A stretch of 64,000 nt of DNA from Pectobacterium aroidearum (GCF_041228105.1 NZ_CP166097.1:62001-126000), one strand, 5' to 3'. Positions 1 through 9,360 are shown, numbered from the stretch's first letter. Numbers and translations are program-made. Notes: generated from the sequence alone by a model not told the origin.

Positions 1-518
1 CCGGCGGGATGAGCCAGCGCGTGATGATTGCGATGGCGATTGCCTGTCGGCCGAAGCTGCTGATTGCCGATGAGCCAACGACGGCGTTGGACGTGACCAT
101 TCAGGCGCAGATCATTGAACTGCTGCTAGAACTGCAACAGCGCGAGAACATGGCGCTGATCCTGATTACGCACGATTTGGCGCTGGTGGCCGAAGCGGCA
201 CACCACATCATCGTGATGTATGCCGGTCAGGTGGTGGAATCGGGCAAAGCGGCGGATATTTTCAGCGCGCCGCGTCATCCGTATACCCAGGCATTACTGC
301 GTGCGCTGCCGGAGTTCGCGGCGGACAAATCCCGACTGGCATCGCTGCCGGGCGTGGTGCCGGGCAAATACGATCGCCCGAACGGCTGTCTGTTAAACCC
401 ACGCTGCCCCTATGCGCAGGACCGTTGCCGTCAGGAAGAACCTGCACTGCGCGATATTCCTGGTCGTCAGGTGAAATGTCATACACCGCTGGATGATGCG
501 GGGAGACCGACCCTATGA
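1..518 (+). CDS. dppD: Dipeptide ABC transporter ATP-binding subunit DppD (5' truncated by window edge)
   Basis: One of the two cytoplasmic ATPases that power dipeptide (and, in enterobacteria, heme/ALA) uptake through the Dpp permease. The reading frame is already open at base 3 and enters in the ABC signature GGMSQR, so the Walker A half lies upstream of the window. Visible are Walker B ([12 protein letters not shown]), the H-loop (LITHD) and the C-terminal oligopeptide/dipeptide-transporter extension (RHPYTQALL, then the Cys-containing NPRCPYA segment). The stop overlaps the dppF start as ATGA, so the two ATPases are translationally coupled. The assignment to Dpp rather than Opp or Sap rests on the dppF partner and on remembered similarity. 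The internal ATG at base 9 is not the real start. Confidence 0.9.
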   Translation, partial: GGMSQRVMIAMAIACRPKLLIADEPTTALDVTIQAQIIELLLELQQRENMALILITHDLALVAEAAHHIIVMYAGQVVESGKAADIFSAPRHPYTQALLRALPEFAADKSRLASLPGVVPGKYDRPNGCLLNPRCPYAQDRCRQEEPALRDIPGRQVKCHTPLDDAGRPTL

Positions 519-1525
519 GTGAACTGAACGCCACATCGCAGCCGTATTTACTGCATGCGATTGATTTGAAAAAACACTACCCGGTGAAGAAAGGCTTTTT
601 CGCACCGGAGCGGATGGTGAAAGCGCTGGACGGCGTTTCCTTTACGTTGGAGCGCGGTAAAACGCTGGCGGTGGTGGGAGAGTCTGGCTGTGGGAAATCT
701 ACGCTGGGCCGTCTGCTGACGATGATCGAAACCCCGTCTGACGGCGAGCTGTACTATCAGGGGCAGGATCTGCTGAAGCCCGATCCTGAAGCGCAGAAAC
801 TGCGTCGACAGAAGATCCAGATCGTGTTCCAGAATCCTTACGGATCGCTGAACCCACGTAAGAAAGTCGGACAGATCCTCGAAGAACCGCTGCTGATCAA
901 CACTGAACTGTCAAAAGCCGAACGCCGTGAAAAAGCGCTGGCGATGATGGCGAAAGTCGGGCTGAAAACGGAACATTATGACCGCTATCCGCATATGTTC
1001 TCTGGCGGCCAGCGTCAGCGTATCGCTATCGCTCGTGGGCTGATGTTGGACCCGGATGTGGTGATTGCCGATGAACCAGTTTCGGCGCTGGATGTGTCGG
1101 TACGCGCGCAGGTGCTGAACCTGATGATGGATTTGCAGCAGGACTTGGGGCTGTCTTACGTCTTCATCTCGCACGATCTATCCGTCGTCGAACATATCGC
1201 TGATGAAGTGATGGTGATGTATTTGGGTCGCTGTGTCGAGAAGGGCAGTAAAGAGGCCATTTTCAATAACCCGCGTCACCCTTATACACAGGCGTTATTG
1301 TCCGCGACGCCGCGTCTGAACCCGGATTTACGCCGCGAGCGCATCAAGCTGACTGGTGAGTTGCCCAGCCCGCTGAATCCACCGCCGGGCTGCGCGTTCA
1401 ACGCCCGCTGTCAGCGCTGCTTCAGCACCTGCACACAGTTCCAGCCGCAGTTGAAAACCTACGGCGAACAGCAGGTTGCCTGCTTCGCTGTCGATCAGGA
1501 CGAACAAGGCATCGCCGTCGCCTAG
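515..1525 (+). CDS. dppF: Dipeptide ABC transporter ATP-binding subunit DppF
   Basis: Second ATPase of the dipeptide importer; it would form a heterodimer with DppD under the DppBC channel. At 336 residues it has the usual family length. Walker A (GESGCGKST, about residues 55-63), Q-loop ([13 protein letters not shown]), signature ([13 protein letters not shown]), Walker B ([12 protein letters not shown]) and H-loop (FISHD) are all intact. The C-terminal RHPYTQALL segment and a Cys pair (ARCQRC) are the Opp/Dpp C-terminal domain. It overlaps dppD by 4 bases and is followed within 20 bases by a hairpin terminator, so it is the last gene of the operon. Confidence 0.93.
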   Translation: MSELNATSQPYLLHAIDLKKHYPVKKGFFAPERMVKALDGVSFTLERGKTLAVVGESGCGKSTLGRLLTMIETPSDGELYYQGQDLLKPDPEAQKLRRQKIQIVFQNPYGSLNPRKKVGQILEEPLLINTELSKAERREKALAMMAKVGLKTEHYDRYPHMFSGGQRQRIAIARGLMLDPDVVIADEPVSALDVSVRAQVLNLMMDLQQDLGLSYVFISHDLSVVEHIADEVMVMYLGRCVEKGSKEAIFNNPRHPYTQALLSATPRLNPDLRRERIKLTGELPSPLNPPPGCAFNARCQRCFSTCTQFQPQLKTYGEQQVACFAVDQDEQGIAVA

Positions 1526-1540
1526 TTTGCCTTCGATGTT

Positions 1541-1580
1541 CCCACGCTGCTTTGCCGGGGCGTGGGGCTTTTGGTGTTTT
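1541..1580 (+). terminator. Rho-independent terminator of the dpp operon
   Basis: A 7-bp stem, CCCACGC at 1541-1547 pairing with GCGTGGG at 1560-1566, is followed by a T-rich tract (CTTTTGGTGTTTTT). It lies 16 bases after the dppF stop. Confidence 0.7.
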
Positions 1581-1591
1581 TGCCCAACACT

Positions 1592-1711
1592 CCTTCCGCT
1601 ATCAACCTTAAAGGCCGTTGGCTGGAAGAGTCGGGTTTTATGACGGGGATGCCTATCGCCATTACTGTTGAGCGCGGGAGACTGGTGATTGAGACCGAGA
1701 TTAATCTCTGA
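1592..1711 (+). pseudogene. symE: SymE-like toxin remnant (C-terminal part only)
   Basis: Frame starting at 1592 reads PSAINLKGRWLEESGF and continues through TGMPIAITVERGRLVI to a TGA at 1709-1711. This matches the C-terminal half of the SymE family (pattern LKGxWLxxAGFxTGxxVxVxVxxGCxV), the SOS-linked AbrB-fold toxin/nucleoid-condensing protein known from E. coli SymE-SymR. The N-terminal half, a start codon and a ribosome binding site are absent, and the frame runs upstream into the dpp terminator. I therefore call it a truncated relic. SymE-like genes are commonly found beside Rhs loci in enterobacteria, and the Rhs immunity gene starts its 3' end only 78 bases away. Recognition is from memory of the family. 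Confidence 0.6.
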
Positions 1712-1740
1712 CGCCACATATCAAGGAATAAACAGCAGAT

Positions 1741-1780
1741 AAAATAAAGCCGGAAGGATCGTTGGGATCGCTTCCGGCCT
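1741..1780 (-). terminator. Terminator of the Rhs/immunity transcript
   Basis: An 8-bp perfect stem (GCCGGAAG 1749-1756 with CTTCCGGC 1771-1778) is followed on the minus strand by TTTATTTT. It sits 11 bases beyond the stop of the minus-strand immunity gene. Confidence 0.75.
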
Positions 1781-1788
1781 CTTAAAAT

Positions 1789-2175
1789 TTATAATGGATA
1801 GTCATCGACTTTATTTATATCAACAAAACTCTCTAATTTCACACCGTATTCTGATAGTTTTTTTATAAGTTCATCTACTGAATCAAGGTAAGTATAATTC
1901 CCGACTCTATCGTAAGATGGATCTAGCTCATTTTCTATATCTTCCGCTAGAAAATGAGAAACTCTGAGTTTAAATTTAGCGTCAAATTCATTGCATAAAT
2001 TTGAATAAGGAGAACCACCTAGCATTGCTCCTGACTCCGTCCTAAATGGATAGCTGGGCTTTAGAATGTCTTGTAAAGATAATTCAATCCAAGAGCGATA
2101 ATCATCATCTCCATCATTGAACTCTTTTATCAAGATCTTTCCTTGCAATAGATTTATGAGATTTTTATTTTCCAT
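1789..2175 (-). CDS. Putative immunity protein of the Rhs effector (128 aa, unrecognised family)
   Basis: Small acidic, soluble-looking protein with no signal peptide or membrane segment, encoded immediately after the Rhs gene. A frame from a GTG at 2199 overlaps the Rhs stop, but AGAGGA lies just upstream of the ATG at 2175 at good spacing, so I start there (protein begins MENKNLIN). The gene is strikingly AT-rich compared with the Rhs core, the usual signature of horizontally exchanged toxin-immunity tips. By position it should neutralise the Rhs C-terminal toxin, which established polymorphic-toxin biology predicts; the family itself I do not recognise. Contains a D/E-rich centre (about residues 65-85) and a C-terminal YGVKLESFVDINKV segment. 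Confidence 0.6.
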   Translation of the reverse strand: MENKNLINLLQGKILIKEFNDGDDDYRSWIELSLQDILKPSYPFRTESGAMLGGSPYSNLCNEFDAKFKLRVSHFLAEDIENELDPSYDRVGNYTYLDSVDELIKKLSEYGVKLESFVDINKVDDYPL

Positions 2176-2192
2176 ATCTGGTCTATTCCTCT

Positions 2193-5100
2193 CTACCACG
2201 GGAAAAATATATGAATTACATTTCCATCAAACTGATGAATTTGTAAGTGAGGAAGATCACCATCAGGATTATTTGGCCCATGTCCCATAACACGATTCTT
2301 GTTATTAGGATCCATTACATCATCCCAGTGATAGGTCCCTGACTTCGTTTTATTCCCTGTGAGATACTCCATTATATTTTTTGTGCTAGGGCCTGATTCT
2401 CCCGTCATATTTTTATAACCGGACCCTAAATACCTGTCCATGAATAGCTGCTCTGCATCACTTCTAGATTTGACAGTGACTTTAACCTCACCGCTATCTA
2501 GTAATTTATTTGCCTTATCTCTAGTAACCGAGCACCCCGCCAACCCCAGCGGATCGATCCAACTCAGCGGATTTTGCACATACCCATAATTACTTTCACC
2601 ACCCAGCACCCCTATAGGGTCAGGTGAGACGTAGCATCCACCATTCGGCTCGTAGTACCGAAAACGGTTATAACATAGCCCGCTTTCGGTGTCACGGTAC
2701 TGTCCGGCAAAGGCAAGTCCCGGGTCCGCAGAGTCTTCCGTGGAGCCTGGTCGCTGGCCCCAGAGGGTGCTTTTCGGTACCTGCCAGCGTAGGGTGCCGT
2801 CGGGTTTGTACAGGGCCTGCGGTTCGCCGTTCTGGCTGCTGGTGACAAAATCGGTTTCCCAGCGTCCGTCAGTATTCTGCCGTTGCTGAACCAGCAGCTC
2901 CCAGCCGTTGTGTACCCAGTGGCGGCGGGCAACGCGTTCACCGTTGCGGTAATGGCGTACTTCAGCGATTTGGTCGCCGTCCCACAGGTAGCGGATATCG
3001 TCCTGTGTCTGCTCACAGCGTTTGCCGGTGCGCCGTCCGAACGGGTCATAGCGGTAGAACCAGCGTTCGCCCGTCGGGGTGTCGACAACCCGGAGCTGGT
3101 TACGGCTGTCCCAGCGATAGTGCCAGACCTGTGGGCGGTAGCCCGGCTGAACCACCTGTTTACGGATGAGTCGCCCGGCTTTGTCGTACTGGTAATGGGT
3201 ATCGTCGTGCTGAGTCAGCCTACCCGCCTGCCATTCGGTGAGTCGGGAAGTCTCCTGCGGCAGACCGTTGCGTGTATAGCGGTAGGCTTCGTCAGTATCG
3301 ACCGTGCGTCCTGCGCCACCGCTCAGGACGGACAGCACCCGCCCGGTGGCATCCAGACGGTAGCCCCGGGTTTCACGATTGTGGCGAACGCCAGCCAGAT
3401 TGCCCGCACCGTCGTACAGGTATTCTTTTGTCTGTGTGGCATGGAGTCGACCGTCCTGCTGCTGACCGCTCATCTCGCGCGCCAACCAGCCCATCACGTC
3501 ATATTCGCGGTGTTGGACGAACGCCCCGCCTGAACGGGACGATTCCCGTCCGGCGGCATCATGGGCAAGGGTGAGCTCCGCACCGTCCGACAACTGCACC
3601 TGTTGCAGTTCACCTGCCGCGCTGTAGCTGAAGGCGCTGACCAGCGCGTTGTCGCTCTCGTTTTCCCAGACCAGTGTCCGCGTCACAGTGCGTGCGGTAT
3701 CGTCAAACTGTCGGGTGAGCAAGGTGCCGTTCAGCCACTCCCGCACCACCCGGTCACGGAGGTCATATTCCAGTTGGACGTGACTGGTGGCAGAGGTGAC
3801 CTCGGTCAGCCTGCCTGCGGCGTCATAGCGGTAATACTGGGTATCGTCCGACGTGGTTTCTTTAATGAGCAGCCCACGTCCGTCATACAGAAAGTGACGA
3901 GTTTCGCCTTCGCCATTACGGATGGCGATGCAGTGGCCGTCTTCGTCATAGGTGTAGTGGGTGTCGGTCCCTGCCATATCCCGCTCGCGGATAACCCGCG
4001 CATCGGCATCTAGCCACCATTGCCAGCGGCTGCCGTCTGGGGCTATAACGGCGACCAGCTGCTGGCTCTCTTTGTCATACTCGTAACGCCAGGTACGCTC
4101 CTGTGCATCCGTGCGTGAGGTGAGCAGGTCAAAGGGGCCGTAGCTTTGTCGCCATAGTGCGCCGTTGCCGTCCACATAGCTCAGCAGGTTGTTATGCTTG
4201 TCGTACTGACGTTTTTCTTCTTTCTCATCAGGACGGACGAGTTGCTCCGGTAGCTTCCAGCTCGCACGACGATAGCCCAGCCTGTATTGTGCGCCGTCCG
4301 GCCGCTGCCACTGCACCACTCTGTCCTGCTGGTCATAGCGCAACTGCTGGGTGCGCCCCAGCGCATCGCTGGCGCTCAGCAATCGTTGGCGATGATCGTA
4401 ACGCAGTCGCGCCTGAACCTCGCCGGCCTGATCGCTTACCTGCGTCAGCAGGCCATGGCGGTTCCAGGTAAATCGGACTTCGCGGGTATCTGGTCCCGTG
4501 AGTTTCTCCGGGTTGCCTGCCTCATCGAACGCCCATTGCCAGATGCGCCCCAGCGGATCGGTGATGCCACATAACCGCTGCGCCTCGTCGTAGTCATAGG
4601 CCCAGGTATGGCCGCTGCCGTCAGTGAAGGCGCTGACCAGACCGCTATCGTCCAGATACGTGAACTCAACCACCCGGCCAGCTGGGGAAATCTCACGTAG
4701 CAAGTTGCCGTGGTCGTCGTAGTCGTAGCGGGTGATGTGCCCTAGTGGGGATTTCTCCCAACTCATCAGCGACAGCGCGTTAAAACCAAATTCGCTGCGC
4801 TGACCTAATCCGTCGGTCATCACCACGCGATCGTCGAGATACTCAAAATGCGCCGTCAGGTAGCCGTCGGCACAGGTGGTATAGACGCAGCGGCCTTGAT
4901 AGTCATATTCGTAACGCGCCCAGGTCTGGTCGTTGTCATGCCAGCGCGTGAGTCGGTTTTCGCTGTCGTAGTCGTAGAACAGGTGATAGGCATGGGCGGC
5001 ATCGGCTTCGATTAGGCGACCCAGTTCGTCCTGTCGGTATTCAGCCAGCAGGGTTTTCTGCCCAGTATCAATACGCTGTATCTGGTGCAGATATTCCCCT

Positions 5101-6470
5101 CGCCACACCAACAGTAGCTCGATATCGTCGCTGTGGCGGATCTTGCGCAGATAGCCTTTTGGATCGCGGATCAGGGTAATACGGTTGTCATGCGGGTCAT
5201 GTATCGAAGACAGAAGTAGCCGATCGCCCTGAGGCACATCGAATTCACGCCAGGTGAGACTGTCGCGATCCCACAGGCTAAAGCCCTTTGCCCGCCGATA
5301 CAGGGTAAAAGCCGGATAGAGCGGACAAAATACCGACTGCACATCCTGATGGAACGTAAAATCGATGTCATATCCCTGCGCCAGCGTGATGACAACGTGG
5401 GTATTGAGACCATCACGGCTGACCTGCGCTGTTTCGCTCCAAGTGTCATACCAGCCGCGCCCCAGCAACCCGGTATGGGTGGAAGAGGATCGATACGTGC
5501 GCTCAAAAAGTAGGGGGAGTGTTTGCCCTAGTTCAATATCCTGACGCATTTCGATGACATCCCCGCTGGGAATGTAGACCGGATCTTTCAGAAAGCCTCG
5601 AGTGGCTTCCTTAATGCGCGCTAACCCTTTGTTATTTTTAAAGCCTTTGCTGGCACAGCGAACCGCTTTTCGTAGCCCTACCGCTGTTCTTAGCGCCCCC
5701 ATCCGAATGCCTTTGAGCACGGCAGTGGGGCCACGGGTAAACAGCTTGCCTAGCCCTTTGAACATGCCCCGGCTTGGCGGCACCAGAAACTCCACCGCGA
5801 TCAGTAGCGCTTTTTCCCACCAACTGAATTCGTCACTAATCTTCAGGCAGGTTTGCTGTCCGGAACCAAAAAAGACGGTTGATGCTCCTTCCTTGATAGT
5901 GGCACCACAGACGGTTTTATCGTCGATACGCGCAGCCGGAGAGCCATTGACGTAAACGGTCTCACTGCCTTGTGCAATCAATTGAGGCGAGTTGTGTTTG
6001 GTACAGGCGACCGTGTCAACCTCGGCGCGGGAAATCTTCTGCTTCTCCGCAAACACCGTTCCTGAGCCTGAAGAAACCGGCCCAAACGGCGGGGATCCGC
6101 TGTCTACCATGGCGGAAACTTTGCTGGAGACGCTGCTAATTAGCCCTCCCAGTAGGCTGACTGCACCAAACCCCACCGCCAGTTTAACTGCCCCGACAAC
6201 CAGCGCCGCCCCCATGCCGCCCGTCCCGACAACGGCGACGGCAATCGCTCCTGCGACAGCCGCTGCGGCGGCAAAAACCACCGCAGCAACGACCGCCCCA
6301 GCGATAGCGCCGGCCAGCGCGCCGAGAAAGCTTTTGTGCTTGATGGTTTTGCCCGGTGATGTCGGCGCTTTTCCCTGGCCCGGTTGAGGACGTTCGGCAG
6401 GCGGCGTCGGGCCTTTGCCTGCGTGCATAGCACCGACGCGGGCAACGCGGTTCAGAATATCACTCAGCAT
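2193..6470 (-). CDS. Rhs-family T6SS effector with N-terminal PAAR domain and variable C-terminal toxin
   Basis: A 1425-residue polymorphic toxin. Residues about 45-120 hold a Gly/Ala-rich hydrophobic pre-PAAR transmembrane region, about 125-215 a PAAR-like tip domain (ending in STVFFGSG), about 290-1290 the YD/RHS repeat shell with many YDxxGxL units, and the conserved core ends with DPIG, then NPLSWIDPLGLAG at about 1300-1312. Residues 1313-1425 are the variable toxin, with HWDD, GHGPNNPDG, HLQIH and terminal IFFPW motifs; I do not recognise the family, though clustered His and Asp residues would suit a nuclease. A good RBS (AAGGAG) precedes the start. The gene follows vgrG and an EagR-type chaperone, so the effector is presumably loaded on the VgrG spike. 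Core is GC-rich, the toxin tip much less so. Confidence 0.93.
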   Translation of the reverse strand: MLSDILNRVARVGAMHAGKGPTPPAERPQPGQGKAPTSPGKTIKHKSFLGALAGAIAGAVVAAVVFAAAAAVAGAIAVAVVGTGGMGAALVVGAVKLAVGFGAVSLLGGLISSVSSKVSAMVDSGSPPFGPVSSGSGTVFAEKQKISRAEVDTVACTKHNSPQLIAQGSETVYVNGSPAARIDDKTVCGATIKEGASTVFFGSGQQTCLKISDEFSWWEKALLIAVEFLVPPSRGMFKGLGKLFTRGPTAVLKGIRMGALRTAVGLRKAVRCASKGFKNNKGLARIKEATRGFLKDPVYIPSGDVIEMRQDIELGQTLPLLFERTYRSSSTHTGLLGRGWYDTWSETAQVSRDGLNTHVVITLAQGYDIDFTFHQDVQSVFCPLYPAFTLYRRAKGFSLWDRDSLTWREFDVPQGDRLLLSSIHDPHDNRITLIRDPKGYLRKIRHSDDIELLLVWRGEYLHQIQRIDTGQKTLLAEYRQDELGRLIEADAAHAYHLFYDYDSENRLTRWHDNDQTWARYEYDYQGRCVYTTCADGYLTAHFEYLDDRVVMTDGLGQRSEFGFNALSLMSWEKSPLGHITRYDYDDHGNLLREISPAGRVVEFTYLDDSGLVSAFTDGSGHTWAYDYDEAQRLCGITDPLGRIWQWAFDEAGNPEKLTGPDTREVRFTWNRHGLLTQVSDQAGEVQARLRYDHRQRLLSASDALGRTQQLRYDQQDRVVQWQRPDGAQYRLGYRRASWKLPEQLVRPDEKEEKRQYDKHNNLLSYVDGNGALWRQSYGPFDLLTSRTDAQERTWRYEYDKESQQLVAVIAPDGSRWQWWLDADARVIRERDMAGTDTHYTYDEDGHCIAIRNGEGETRHFLYDGRGLLIKETTSDDTQYYRYDAAGRLTEVTSATSHVQLEYDLRDRVVREWLNGTLLTRQFDDTARTVTRTLVWENESDNALVSAFSYSAAGELQQVQLSDGAELTLAHDAAGRESSRSGGAFVQHREYDVMGWLAREMSGQQQDGRLHATQTKEYLYDGAGNLAGVRHNRETRGYRLDATGRVLSVLSGGAGRTVDTDEAYRYTRNGLPQETSRLTEWQAGRLTQHDDTHYQYDKAGRLIRKQVVQPGYRPQVWHYRWDSRNQLRVVDTPTGERWFYRYDPFGRRTGKRCEQTQDDIRYLWDGDQIAEVRHYRNGERVARRHWVHNGWELLVQQRQNTDGRWETDFVTSSQNGEPQALYKPDGTLRWQVPKSTLWGQRPGSTEDSADPGLAFAGQYRDTESGLCYNRFRYYEPNGGCYVSPDPIGVLGGESNYGYVQNPLSWIDPLGLAGCSVTRDKANKLLDSGEVKVTVKSRSDAEQLFMDRYLGSGYKNMTGESGPSTKNIMEYLTGNKTKSGTYHWDDVMDPNNKNRVMGHGPNNPDGDLPHLQIHQFDGNVIHIFFPW

Positions 6471-6481
6471 GATGACTCCTT

Positions 6482-6889
6482 TCAGGTGGCGGCTTTAAAG
6501 GTCTCGACCACCGCCAGCATTGCTGTTTTCTGCTCCGCACTGAGCTCGCCTGCTACGGTTACGGTAAACGTCAGTAATAACTCACCGCGTACCTGCATCA
6601 CGACAACCTGATGCATTGGGCCTTCCGGTGACCGCCAGGTATATTCCAGACCGTGTGCGGGTTGCCCATCCAACGTCAATGTCCAAACGCCACGCTCTTT
6701 GTACCCTTTCAGGTGTGCCGCAAATTGAGCCAGTGTCTGCTGATAAACCGTTTCTGCCGTCAGACCGAAATCAATCGGGGTGCGGTTGACAACCAGATTG
6801 ATGGCATCTCCCGGAAGAACAAAAACGTGGAGTGATTCATCGCGCCAATCGGCAGGGATAGCGAGTGTCCCTTCATTCATCTGATACAT
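6482..6889 (-). CDS. EagR-type chaperone for the Rhs effector (DcrB/DUF1795 fold)
   Basis: A 135-residue cytoplasmic protein of the DcrB/DUF1795 superfamily, matching EagR chaperones that shield the N-terminal transmembrane helices of PAAR/Rhs effectors before loading onto VgrG. Supporting features are its place between vgrG and rhs, 11 bases before the Rhs start, the lack of a signal peptide, and the family-like segments MNEGTLAIPADWRD near the N terminus and LEYTW in the middle. Two ATGs are available, at 6895 and 6889; AAGG at 6896-6899 abuts the first and is 6 bases from the second, so I use 6889. The target effector has exactly the hydrophobic pre-PAAR region that such chaperones bind. 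Confidence 0.8.
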   Translation of the reverse strand: MYQMNEGTLAIPADWRDESLHVFVLPGDAINLVVNRTPIDFGLTAETVYQQTLAQFAAHLKGYKERGVWTLTLDGQPAHGLEYTWRSPEGPMHQVVVMQVRGELLLTFTVTVAGELSAEQKTAMLAVVETFKAAT

Positions 6890-6897
6890 ATTCATCC

Positions 6898-8751
6898 TTA
6901 ATTCAAATCGATACGGGTGCCGTTCAGCGTCAGGTTATTCCCGACGATCTCAATATCCCCGCTGTGCTTGATTGATATATAGCCCGCACCCGTACCAATC
7001 TGAATGCTGCCATCTTCGGCGTGGATAAAGATGTTGTTTGTCACTCTCAGCGTTTCATTGTCTTCCACGACGGTGCTTCGGTTTTTCTTCACCACCACCG
7101 TCTGCTCCCCCTGGATCTCGGTAACCTGATCGGCAATAACAGAAACCGTCTGGTTTTGCTGCACGACGACAGTCTGATCGCGGCCAATGTTTTCGTTGTG
7201 ATCCACATTCACCGATGTACTGCGGTTATTCAGCACCACGGTGTTCATGTCCTTCTGGGCATGGATAAACACTTCTTCCTGACCTGCCTGATCCTCAAAG
7301 CGCAGTTCGTTGAACCCGGCGCCTTTGTGGGTTGTGGTGCGCAGTGTCGTGCGCGTTTTGTTGGCGGGCAGCGGGTAGGGTGAGGGATTGGTGGCGTGGA
7401 AGGTTCTGCCCGTTACGATGGGCTGATCCGGGTCGCCTTCGAGGAAACTCACAATGACTTCATGGCCGATGCGCGGAATAGCGATCAGGCCATATTGGCC
7501 GCCTGCCCAACCCTGGCTGACGCGTACCCAGCAGGAGCTCTGGTCATCGCTTGCGCCGTAGCGGTCCCACGGGAATTGAAGTTTCACCCGGCCGTACTGG
7601 TCGCAGTAAATTTCTTCACCCGCCGGACCGACGACGGTGGCGATCTGCGGGCCGTCTACCATTGGTTTGTAGGGCAGGTCGGCGCGCCAGGTCGTGCTGG
7701 CTTTCACAACTTCAAAGCTGTTGCTGTAGGTGGTCGGTTCGCCGCCGCTTTCCTCTTCCAGCGCCTGTGGCTGTTGCCCGCTGTGGGTGATGGCGACCAA
7801 CTGCCAGCCGATATTGAGTGCCAGATTGGGGTGTTCGGTTAAGGTAAAACTGCTGCCCGGCATCAGTTCCGCGGCATTCGATTCGCCCGAGCCGGTCGTC
7901 GCCCCTGCTCGCAGTGCATCCAGCCGATAGCCGGTAAAGGCTTTACCGCTCGGATCTTGTTTAAAGCGACCGGGGTAGTCGAAGTGTTGGTAACTTTCGC
8001 GCTGGTGTTCCAGTTCTCCGCTGATTTTCTGGTGCAACAGGCCATAGGCTGGGGTTTTGAAGCTGTAGTCTTTGAGTGCAACTTCTGCTGTGCTCACCGC
8101 CTCGGCATAGCGGAAACGACGCACGTATGCGCCTTCACTCAGCCCCTGTGTCGCCAGGTTGAAAAACAGCTCAGGGCCTTTTGCCAACGCGCCTGCATCG
8201 TCGGCAAAGACGACGCGGTGTTTGCCTTCCTCAAACTCATGGAAGAAGAACAGGCCTTCTTCGGCAGCCAGTCGGGCTATAAAGGCCAAATCGCTTTCGC
8301 GGTACTGCACGCAATATTCCCGCACTGCGTGCTCGTTGCGCAGCGCAAAGGCGTAGTCGGTGATGCCCGCTTCTTCCAGCAGGGCGCCGATAATTGCCTC
8401 AGGCTTCTGCGCCTGAAATATACGAGCATTGGTACGTAGCCCCAAACGCCACAGGGCCGGACGGACTTCTGCCTGATAGCGCGTGCGGCGAAAGCCGGTA
8501 TCGCCCTGCGCAAACGCGCTGACAATACCGCTCACTCGTCTTTGGAGTTCACCTTCGTACCACACCAGGAGTTCGCAGGGCTGGTCGAGAACCGCACCAA
8601 AATCGATCCCCGGTAAGGGGCTGGCCAGATTCAGCGACAGGGCAAACGGCTGGTTGAGCGCCTCGCTGAGCTGAAAATCCACCACGGCAAAGGTCGACGC
8701 AGGCAATGCGCCGACCTTAACGGTGAACTGTAATCCTGTACTGTTTGCCAT
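6898..8751 (-). CDS. vgrG: Type VI secretion spike protein VgrG
   Basis: A 617-residue spike protein. Residues 1 to about 370 are the gp27-like hub; about 375-480 the gp5-like OB fold, including [26 protein letters not shown] and [18 protein letters not shown]; the rest is the repetitive beta-prism needle (Val/Asn-rich, ending [10 protein letters not shown]). There is no C-terminal enzymatic extension, so cargo must be carried by the PAAR/Rhs protein downstream. The frame extends to 8778, but AGGAGG lies directly before the ATG at 8751, whose product begins [10 protein letters not shown] use that start. The stop is 2 bases from the first ATG of the chaperone gene, indicating an operon. Confidence 0.93.
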   Translation of the reverse strand: MANSTGLQFTVKVGALPASTFAVVDFQLSEALNQPFALSLNLASPLPGIDFGAVLDQPCELLVWYEGELQRRVSGIVSAFAQGDTGFRRTRYQAEVRPALWRLGLRTNARIFQAQKPEAIIGALLEEAGITDYAFALRNEHAVREYCVQYRESDLAFIARLAAEEGLFFFHEFEEGKHRVVFADDAGALAKGPELFFNLATQGLSEGAYVRRFRYAEAVSTAEVALKDYSFKTPAYGLLHQKISGELEHQRESYQHFDYPGRFKQDPSGKAFTGYRLDALRAGATTGSGESNAAELMPGSSFTLTEHPNLALNIGWQLVAITHSGQQPQALEEESGGEPTTYSNSFEVVKASTTWRADLPYKPMVDGPQIATVVGPAGEEIYCDQYGRVKLQFPWDRYGASDDQSSCWVRVSQGWAGGQYGLIAIPRIGHEVIVSFLEGDPDQPIVTGRTFHATNPSPYPLPANKTRTTLRTTTHKGAGFNELRFEDQAGQEEVFIHAQKDMNTVVLNNRSTSVNVDHNENIGRDQTVVVQQNQTVSVIADQVTEIQGEQTVVVKKNRSTVVEDNETLRVTNNIFIHAEDGSIQIGTGAGYISIKHSGDIEIVGNNLTLNGTRIDLN

Positions 8752-8810
8752 CCGTCCTCCTGATGCTGTCATCCACACTCAGGCATGGCGTGGGCCATGG
8801 CTCAATGCAG

Positions 8811-8833
8811 AAAACCCGGGCAAGCCCGGGTTA
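8811..8833 (-). terminator. Hairpin between hcp and vgrG (partial terminator)
   Basis: A perfect 8-bp stem, AACCCGGG 8813-8820 with CCCGGGTT 8825-8832, 4-base loop, followed on the minus strand by TTTTC. It begins about 10 bases after the hcp stop, so it probably stabilises or ends a share of transcripts after hcp. Confidence 0.6.
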
Positions 8834-8841
8834 GAGAGGAA

Positions 8842-9360
8842 TTACGCTTCGATCGGCGCACGCCAGTCATCAGAACCGGACGTACCGGCAACGGTGTGTT
8901 CCCAGTCAATTTTGCGGTAGGCCAGTGACACTTCAATCAGTTGGGTGTAATCCAGTTTTGATGGATCCTGGCAGTGTGGCATCTGGCAGTTGATGTCAAC
9001 GATGGTGGAATCGGTCAGCACGGTAGAGAAGAAGTGCTCCTGCTTGCCTTCAACCGATGTGCGGTACCATTTCAGGGTCACTGTCGGCAGCATTTCACCG
9101 GACGCCAGGGCGTTGTACATCAGCGGAACCGCTTTGTTCAGCGCAACGGTGAATTTGAACGGCTTGTGTACGCGCTGGCCGGATGGCTGACCAGACTGCG
9201 GGTCGGTTGGTACGGTGACGATGTGTTTGAATTCTTGTACCAGCATTTCGTCTTCGTGGCCTTCCACATAGATGTTGCCGACAGAATCAGACGTGAAAGC
9301 ACCAGCGGTGATATTGCCCTGCGTTTTACCTTCGATGCTGATATAGCATGGAGTTGGCAT
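8842..9360 (-). CDS. hcp: Type VI secretion tube protein Hcp
   Basis: A 172-residue Hcp, the hexameric ring protein of the T6SS inner tube, starting MPTPCYISIEGKTQG, the usual Hcp1-type N terminus. Internal landmarks are the GHEDEM segment, HKPF in the extended-loop region and the C-terminal YRKIDWEH strand. The frame is open to 9414, but AAGGAG is well spaced before the ATG at 9360, which also matches family N termini. It heads the hcp-vgrG-eagR-rhs-immunity cluster and is separated from vgrG by a stable hairpin, consistent with far more Hcp than VgrG being needed. No sheath or baseplate genes follow, so it is an orphan cluster serving an apparatus elsewhere. Confidence 0.95.
   Translation of the reverse strand: MPTPCYISIEGKTQGNITAGAFTSDSVGNIYVEGHEDEMLVQEFKHIVTVPTDPQSGQPSGQRVHKPFKFTVALNKAVPLMYNALASGEMLPTVTLKWYRTSVEGKQEHFFSTVLTDSTIVDINCQMPHCQDPSKLDYTQLIEVSLAYRKIDWEHTVAGTSGSDDWRAPIEA

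Noticed and set aside
2883..4013. Plus-strand open frames within the Rhs gene
   Set aside because: They are shadows of the repetitive, GC-rich minus-strand Rhs gene; no RBS or family match.
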